A stretch of 32,010 nt of DNA from Thioalkalivibrio nitratireducens (GTDB taxonomy: Bacteria > Pseudomonadota > Gammaproteobacteria > Ectothiorhodospirales > Ectothiorhodospiraceae). The stretch lies in contig JAABSN010000015.1 of NCBI GenBank assembly GCA_011390385.1, positions 1-32,010 of the forward strand. The letters run 5' to 3'. This document shows positions 27,575 to 32,010 of the stretch, piece by piece. Below the pieces are notes generated by a model. That model was not told the origin of the DNA. It saw nothing but the letters and a program-made list of their open reading frames with translations, and made no database searches. The position numbers and the translations under genes were made by a program. Position 1 is the stretch's first letter. The number at the start of each line of letters is the position of its first letter.

Positions 27575-29331
27575 TTGGTATCGAACTCCTGCGGAAAATA
27601 TTTGAGGGCGCAGCGCAGCGGATTCGGGGCAGCCTGACCCAGTCCGCAAATCGATGCGTCGACCATTGCAGTGGCCAATTCCTCGAGCAAGGCCTCATCC
27701 CAGACCTCCTGCTCCATCAGGGCCACGGCCTTCACCGTCCCGACCCGGCAGGGCGTACACTGGCCACAGGACTCGTGGGCAAAGAAGCGCATCGCGTTGA
27801 GGGCTGCCCGGCGCGCGCTGTCCTTGTCCGAAAGCACAATGATGGCGGCCGAGCCGATGAAGCAGCTTGCATCCACCTCCTGAAGGGTATCGAAATCCAG
27901 AGGCACGTCTGCCTTGGAAGCCGGGAGGATCCCTCCGGAGGCGCCGCCGGGGAAAAAACCGTAGAGCGTGTGGCCGTCCAGCATGCCGCCGCAATACTCG
28001 TCGATGAGTTCCCGCAAGGTAATTCCGGCAGGGGCCAGATGGACCCCTGGCTGCTTCACTCGGCCGCTGACGGAGAACGAGCGCAGACCGTGGCGGCCAT
28101 GGCGGCCCTGATCGGCAAACCAATCGGGACCCTTTTCCAGGATGTCCCGCACCCAGTGCATGGTTTCCAGGTTCTGTTCAAGAGTGGGGCGCCCGAAGAT
28201 CCCTACCTGTGCGACCAAAGGCGGCCGAAGGCGGGGCATCCCGCGTTTGCCTTCGATCGACTCGATCATCGCCGACTCCTCGCCACAGATATAGGCGCCG
28301 GCGCCCCGGCGGATATGAATCCGGGGCAAAGGACAGGGCGGATTGGATTCCAGATCAGTGACCGCCTGATGGAGAATGCTTTCGGCGGCGGCATATTCGT
28401 CCCGCAGATAGAGGTAGACGTCTGGGGCGTTGACGGCCCAGGCACCGATGAGGGTGCCTTCCAGAAACCGGTGCGGATCGCGTTCCAGATAATGGCGATC
28501 CTTGAAAGTCCCGGGTTCGCCCTCGTCGATGTTGATGGCCACGTAGCGCGGTTCGGGCTCGTTGCGAAGTGCGCGCCACTTGCGTCCAGCGGGAAACCCG
28601 GCGCCACCGAGTCCCCGGAGCTTGGCGTTCTCGAGAGTGGTGACGATCTCTTCGACATCGCGCCGACCATGAACGCAATCGGCCAGCAGCGCATAGCCAC
28701 CCGCCTCACGGTACGCGGAATAATGGACAACGCCATCCTGTTCCGGCGGCCTCACGGTCCCGGCGTATACCGCCGCGGTGACCTTCGCGGGCGTGGCTTG
28801 ACCGATGGGGTTTCGCCCAACCACGGCGACGGGAGCTTCATGGCAACGGCCCACGCAAGGAACCGGTTGAACGCGTACATCAGGACCCAGCTTCTCCCTC
28901 AGGTCATCCATGAGCCCGCCACAGCCGTACATCTCGCAGGTGACGGAGTCACAGACCCGTACGGTAATCGGTGGCGGCGGAGTATCGCCCGGCTTGGTAA
29001 CGTCGAAATGATGGTAAAAGGTGGCCACCTCGTAGACCTCGGTCATGGCCAGGCCCAGTTCATGAGCAAGTGCCACCATGTGGTCAGCAGAGATATGCCG
29101 GTAGCTGTCCTGGATGCGGTGCAAATACTCGATCAACAGATCGGGGCGCCGAGGATCATCCGCCAGCAAGGCTTGCACCTCGGCGAGAGCCTGTTCCTGC
29201 AGCTGCCGGCCTTTCAGGTGCCCGCGCCCCTTCCTGCGCCCCTTGGAGGGGCTATTGTTCGTCTCAGGGATGTCTGTTGTCTGCATTCCCTGGGTCTCCG
29301 CTTTTTCTGTTGTGGATGTCTGGTCGTTCAT
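27571..29331 (-). CDS. fdsB: Formate dehydrogenase NAD-reducing subunit: fused FdsG (NuoE-like) and FdsB (NuoF-like)
   Basis: Diaphorase module that passes electrons from FdsA through FMN to NAD. The 586 residues open with a hydrophilic, probably disordered stretch (1-45), then a NuoE-like thioredoxin-fold domain with [2Fe-2S] ligands C127, C132, C159 and C163, then a NuoF-like domain with LRGLGGAGFPAGRKW (NADH/FMN site, about 238-252), NIDEGEPGTFKDRH, ICGEESAMIESIEG, and the [4Fe-4S] ligands in ESCGQCTPCRVGT (C522, C525, C528) plus C562. In the Cupriavidus/Rhodobacter enzymes these are separate proteins; here they form one chain. The start ATG overlaps the stop of a small upstream ORF (ATGA). 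An earlier TTG in the same frame gives an unconserved extension and is rejected. Confidence 0.93.
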   Translation of the reverse strand: MNDQTSTTEKAETQGMQTTDIPETNNSPSKGRRKGRGHLKGRQLQEQALAEVQALLADDPRRPDLLIEYLHRIQDSYRHISADHMVALAHELGLAMTEVYEVATFYHHFDVTKPGDTPPPPITVRVCDSVTCEMYGCGGLMDDLREKLGPDVRVQPVPCVGRCHEAPVAVVGRNPIGQATPAKVTAAVYAGTVRPPEQDGVVHYSAYREAGGYALLADCVHGRRDVEEIVTTLENAKLRGLGGAGFPAGRKWRALRNEPEPRYVAINIDEGEPGTFKDRHYLERDPHRFLEGTLIGAWAVNAPDVYLYLRDEYAAAESILHQAVTDLESNPPCPLPRIHIRRGAGAYICGEESAMIESIEGKRGMPRLRPPLVAQVGIFGRPTLEQNLETMHWVRDILEKGPDWFADQGRHGRHGLRSFSVSGRVKQPGVHLAPAGITLRELIDEYCGGMLDGHTLYGFFPGGASGGILPASKADVPLDFDTLQEVDASCFIGSAAIIVLSDKDSARRAALNAMRFFAHESCGQCTPCRVGTVKAVALMEQEVWDEALLEELATAMVDASICGLGQAAPNPLRCALKYFPQEFDTK

Positions 29332-29582
29332 GCTCGATGGCCCTCGACCCGGGGCAGTCGTTTGCCGCAGGCCAGCGCCACCGACAACCCCACCGGTCCG
29401 TTGCCATACGAAATCCGAACCCAACGCGGGGATCTCAGTCGGGTACGCGCGCCATCAACGAACAGGCGCTGCGCCTTCGTCACCGATTCGATCGTCGGTT
29501 CCTGGGTCGACCGCAGGGATCGAAGCGCGTGCTTCCGAGCCGGGTCGGGTTCTCCGTTTTGCAACACTGATCTTTCCATTTG
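29328..29582 (-). CDS. Possible small basic protein, first ORF of the formate dehydrogenase operon
   Basis: 84 codons from an ATG preceded by GAGG at 8 nt; the stop overlaps the fdsB start by 4 bp (ATGA), the same coupling seen between fdsB and fdsA. About three quarters of third codon positions are G or C, as in real genes nearby. The product (starting MERSVLQNGEPD, ending PRVEGHRA) is arginine-rich, has no membrane segment or cysteine motif, and matches no family I recognise; it does not look like FdsC or FdsD. It lies inside the roughly 350-nt leader expected from the sigma54 promoter. It could be a genuine small subunit or assembly factor, a leader ORF for translational coupling, or chance. 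Confidence 0.45.
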   Translation of the reverse strand, partial: QMERSVLQNGEPDPARKHALRSLRSTQEPTIESVTKAQRLFVDGARTRLRSPRWVRISYGNGPVGLSVALACGKRLPRVEGHRA

Positions 29583-29689
29583 AAACACCTCAAGTGGAGC
29601 GAAACCGATCCCGATCAGCCTGTATGCCTTTCGGCACAATGGGTTACAGGATTCGATGATGATTTTTTTTGAGTGGACCCGACTGTACA

Positions 29690-29705
29690 TGCAACTTCTG
29701 TGCCG
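29690..29705 (-). promoter_or_regulatory. Sigma54 (-24/-12) promoter of the formate dehydrogenase operon
   Basis: On the minus strand the site reads CGGCACAGAAGTTGCA, with GG at 29704-29703 and GC at 29692-29691, exactly the GG-N10-GC spacing of sigma54 promoters. It differs from consensus TGGCACG-N4-TTGCA at two bases. Transcription would start near 29679, about 100 bp before the small ORF. The site is in the 156-bp gap downstream of the cyclo-ligase gene. No obvious activator dyad is visible just upstream; one could lie in the cyclo-ligase coding region. Confidence 0.78.
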
Positions 29706-29738
29706 CTACTGACGCCAGCCACAGCGCCATTGCGGTCT

Positions 29739-30443
29739 TCAGGCTCGATCGGGAGGATCGGCGGAGTCGGACGTCTGTCCACGTGGCAGCCCCAGATCTT
29801 TCAGCAACGCCGTGAGCATCGCCACCCCCTGAGCCGGGGCCACCTTCTGCAGCGCGCCGTTCACTCGCGCATAAAGCCCCGCCTCGGTGACCACGAAATC
29901 CATTGGGATATCGAAGGATTGAGGGACCAACGAGTCAATGCGAAGCAATTCATAACCCAAGCCGACAGCGACCGGCCGAGGCTGGATGGCAGCCAGGGTC
30001 CGATCGAAATAGCCTCCACCGTAGCCCAGTCGATAGCCCGATCCATCGAACCCGTTAACCGGAATGAGTATCATGTCCGGCACCAGTTCACGGGTCCCCT
30101 GCGGGACAGGGATTCCGTAGGCCCCGGCGTCCATTCGCGCGTCCGGATACCATTCATCGAACAGCAAGGGCTGCCCCTTCGCCTGGACTCGCGGCAATGC
30201 CAAACGGACGCCGGACTGCCACCAGCGTGTAACCACGGGCCGCGCGTCGAACTCCGCCTTGTATGGCCAGCAGAACCCGGCCGTGATCGTTGGCGGCGGA
30301 ACCAGACCCTGTTCCAGATGGGTCTCGATGCCCCTATCCCAGACCGCCCGCACATCCGGCTCAATCGCCTGGCGCAACCGAACTCCCTCGGCACGCCGGC
30401 CCTTGCGTTCCGTTGCGGACGAATCCGATGCTGACCCGGACAT
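29739..30443 (-). CDS. fau: 5-formyltetrahydrofolate cyclo-ligase
   Basis: Converts 5-formyl-THF to 5,10-methenyl-THF with ATP, returning stored folate to the one-carbon pool (ygfA/fau in E. coli). The hallmark GYRLGYGGGYFDRTL is at 137-151, preceded by VPDMILIPVNGFD. The start is set at an ATG with GAGGG 8 nt upstream; a GTG three codons earlier sits on that ribosome binding site. The product is 234 residues, longer than the E. coli protein, mainly through a C-terminal tail. It follows folC after 37 bp. In many gammaproteobacteria the 6S RNA gene lies upstream of this gene; here there is no room for it. Confidence 0.93.
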   Translation of the reverse strand: MSGSASDSSATERKGRRAEGVRLRQAIEPDVRAVWDRGIETHLEQGLVPPPTITAGFCWPYKAEFDARPVVTRWWQSGVRLALPRVQAKGQPLLFDEWYPDARMDAGAYGIPVPQGTRELVPDMILIPVNGFDGSGYRLGYGGGYFDRTLAAIQPRPVAVGLGYELLRIDSLVPQSFDIPMDFVVTEAGLYARVNGALQKVAPAQGVAMLTALLKDLGLPRGQTSDSADPPDRA

Positions 30444-30480
30444 CAATTGCACCCTCGCAGATCGACCATTGCTTGCGAAT

Positions 30481-31785
30481 TCATGCGTTCACCACCTCTG
30501 GCTGCATCTGCGGCACCTGCGTCGCAAAGAAATGCAATGCAGCGCCCGCCAGTACAAAGGACCCGAACACCATGATGCGGTCTTCCGGCCGGGCGCTCTG
30601 TAGAGCCGCGACGATGCCGTCTTCCGCAGTGGCGGTGATGTGGACCGCCCCGCTCACCGAGAGCTCTGCCATCAGGCCCGCGAGCTCGTCGGGCGGCAGA
30701 GCCCGTGGAACCGCCAGATCAGGGATCCACCACTCGTCGAAGGCATTTCGAACCAGCTCCAGCACACCGCGCACATCCTTGTCCCGCATGATCCCGAACA
30801 CTGCCAGCGTCCTGCCTCTGCTCGGCGCGCGATGCAGATTCCCCGCCACCGTCGCGACGGCATGCGGATTATGGGCTACATCCACCACGACCTCGGGCGT
30901 GTCCAGCACGCGTTGAAACCGGCCGCCTGGTTGCGCGCGCCGAATCCCTTCAGCCATTGCCGCTGGCGCCGTGGGTAACAGGGGCTTCAGATGTCCAAGA
31001 GCGGCCACACAGGCCGCGGCGTTCGCGATCTGATGTTCCCCCGCCAGTCCGGGTAGCGGCAGATCCAGCGCATGACCCATGTGGTGGTCAACGAAACGCC
31101 AACCGGCGTCTCCGTCGCGTTCCGCCGTGAAGTCGACGCCATACCGGAACAGCCGGGCGCCAATGGCTTGTGCGTGCTCGCGGACCGATTCCGGCATCAG
31201 CGGGTTGCCAAAGATTGCCGGGCGCTCCGGACGAAAGATTCCGGCCTTCTCGAAGCCAATCTTCTCCAACGTGTCGCCAAGATACTCCATGTGATCCATG
31301 GCCACCGAGGTGACAATCGCACAGTCGGGGTCGAACGCATTCACCGCATCGAGACGCCCGCCAAGACCGACCTCCAGAATTGCGACGTGCAGGTCGGCCC
31401 GCTGAAACAGGATCATGGCCGCCAGCGTCGTGTACTCGAAATAGGTGAGCTCGACATCTCCACGCGCTTGCTCGACCAGGTCGAAGGCGTGGATCAGCCG
31501 CCGGTCGGGCATCTCGACCCCGCCCACCCGGAACCGCTCATTGATGCGCAGAAGGTGCGGCGACGTGTAGCAGCCGACCCGGTACCCTCCGGCCATGAGC
31601 ATGGCCTCGAGCATCGAACAGGTTGACCCCTTGCCGTTGGTTCCACCAACGGTAACGACAACGAATCCAGGATCCAGGCGCAATACGCGACGCACTCGCT
31701 CGACACGGTCGAGACCCATGTCGATCGATTTCGGATTCACCCGCTCGATATAACGGATCCAGTCCTCCAACGTGGCCATACTCAT
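30481..31785 (-). CDS. folC: Bifunctional folylpolyglutamate synthase/dihydrofolate synthase
   Basis: Adds glutamate to dihydropteroate and to folate derivatives. The 434 residues of this Mur-ligase-like enzyme show the P-loop VTVGGTNGKGST (about 44-55), YTSPHLLRINERFRV, LEVGLGGRLDAVNA, AMDHMEYLGDTLEKIGFEKAGIF and the C-terminal DVAHNPHAV. AGGAG lies about 9 nt before the ATG. The gene sits between folD and the cyclo-ligase on the same strand. Confidence 0.95.
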   Translation of the reverse strand: MSMATLEDWIRYIERVNPKSIDMGLDRVERVRRVLRLDPGFVVVTVGGTNGKGSTCSMLEAMLMAGGYRVGCYTSPHLLRINERFRVGGVEMPDRRLIHAFDLVEQARGDVELTYFEYTTLAAMILFQRADLHVAILEVGLGGRLDAVNAFDPDCAIVTSVAMDHMEYLGDTLEKIGFEKAGIFRPERPAIFGNPLMPESVREHAQAIGARLFRYGVDFTAERDGDAGWRFVDHHMGHALDLPLPGLAGEHQIANAAACVAALGHLKPLLPTAPAAMAEGIRRAQPGGRFQRVLDTPEVVVDVAHNPHAVATVAGNLHRAPSRGRTLAVFGIMRDKDVRGVLELVRNAFDEWWIPDLAVPRALPPDELAGLMAELSVSGAVHITATAEDGIVAALQSARPEDRIMVFGSFVLAGAALHFFATQVPQMQPEVVNA

Positions 31786-31872
31786 ACCAGGGGTCTCCTG
31801 CCGGTATCGGATCCGGCTACGTAATGGCGCCTCATCCGACCCATCGCAGCCTCCATATCGGCAGCAACATGG

Positions 31873-32010
31873 TCATCCGGCCAGCTTCGGCACCGAATTG
31901 TCGCCCGAACCGGATTGCCGCTTCGCTGCCTCAACCGTGTTGTATATCAGCATGGTCACGGTCATCGGCCCCACGCCCCCCGGAACCGGAGTGATGTGGG
32001 ACGCCTTCTG
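31873..32010 (-). CDS. folD: Bifunctional methylene-THF dehydrogenase/methenyl-THF cyclohydrolase FolD, C-terminal end
   Basis: Only the last 45 codons are in the window; the 5' part lies beyond the right edge. The visible sequence [20 protein letters not shown] is the conserved FolD C-terminal signature that closes the NADP site, followed by a short tail ending VPKLAG. The enzyme interconverts 5,10-methylene-, methenyl- and 10-formyl-THF. It is on the same strand as folC, 87 bp upstream. Confidence 0.92.
   Translation of the reverse strand, partial: QKASHITPVPGGVGPMTVTMLIYNTVEAAKRQSGSGDNSVPKLAG

Noticed and set aside
24509..29583. Long plus-strand open frames antisense to the formate dehydrogenase genes (up to about 690 codons)
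   Set aside because: Mirror images of fdsA and fdsB codon bias; no recognisable domains or start signals.
29583..29738. Possible 6S RNA (ssrS), often linked to the cyclo-ligase gene
   Set aside because: The gap is on the wrong side of the gene, only about 156 bp, and is explained by the sigma54 promoter; the spacer on the other side is 37 bp.
31786..31860. A 24-codon ORF whose stop overlaps the folC start (ATGA)
   Set aside because: Too short to judge, no good ribosome binding site, and no leader-peptide features such as runs of one regulatory amino acid.

Overview
The window reads as chromosome of a GC-rich gammaproteobacterium that oxidises reduced sulfur compounds and is probably autotrophic, in the manner of the Chromatiales/Ectothiorhodospiraceae. 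The clues are a soxAX pair (thiosulfate oxidation), a tkt-gap-pgk-pyk-fba run of the type that serves the Calvin cycle and glycolysis, a soluble NAD-linked formate dehydrogenase, and gammaproteobacterial gene orders (rpsP-rimM-trmD-rplS; ffh next to ypjD-corB). No phage, insertion sequence, CRISPR array, rRNA or tRNA was seen. Taxonomy is inferred from gene content only.

Layout, left to right. 1-1541 (minus): 5' part of htpG, overlapped by rlmJ. 1542-1942: non-coding, with one copy of a dispersed repeat and the terminator of the sox genes. 1943-3505 (minus): soxA then soxX. 3779-6337 (minus): rpsP-rimM-trmD-rplS-ogt behind a clear sigma70 promoter. 6338-6657: non-coding, with the second copy of the dispersed repeat in opposite orientation and a long imperfect inverted repeat. 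6658-8049 (minus): ffh; divergent from it are ypjD, corB and radA (plus, 8143-11799). 11997-18972 (minus): tkt-gap-pgk-pyk-fba, closed by a textbook terminator. 19345-20244 (plus): purC, convergent with pabB (minus). 21646-24230 (minus): histidine kinase and NtrC-type, sigma54-dependent response regulator, overlapping by 4 bp. 24761-29582 (minus): formate dehydrogenase operon (a possible small ORF, a fused FdsG-FdsB subunit, FdsA). 29739 to the right edge (minus): 5-formyl-THF cyclo-ligase, folC and the 3' end of folD.

The most interesting part is the right third. A good sigma54 (-24/-12) promoter lies directly upstream of the formate dehydrogenase operon, and a sigma54-activating two-component system lies directly downstream on the same strand. 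The simplest reading is a local circuit in which the kinase/regulator pair controls formate oxidation. The operon is also preceded by three folate genes (folD, folC, 5-FCL), so the region groups folate-bound and free one-carbon metabolism. The families are all known. What may be undescribed is the regulatory link and the small ORF translationally coupled to the dehydrogenase. The rest is mostly ordinary housekeeping sequence.
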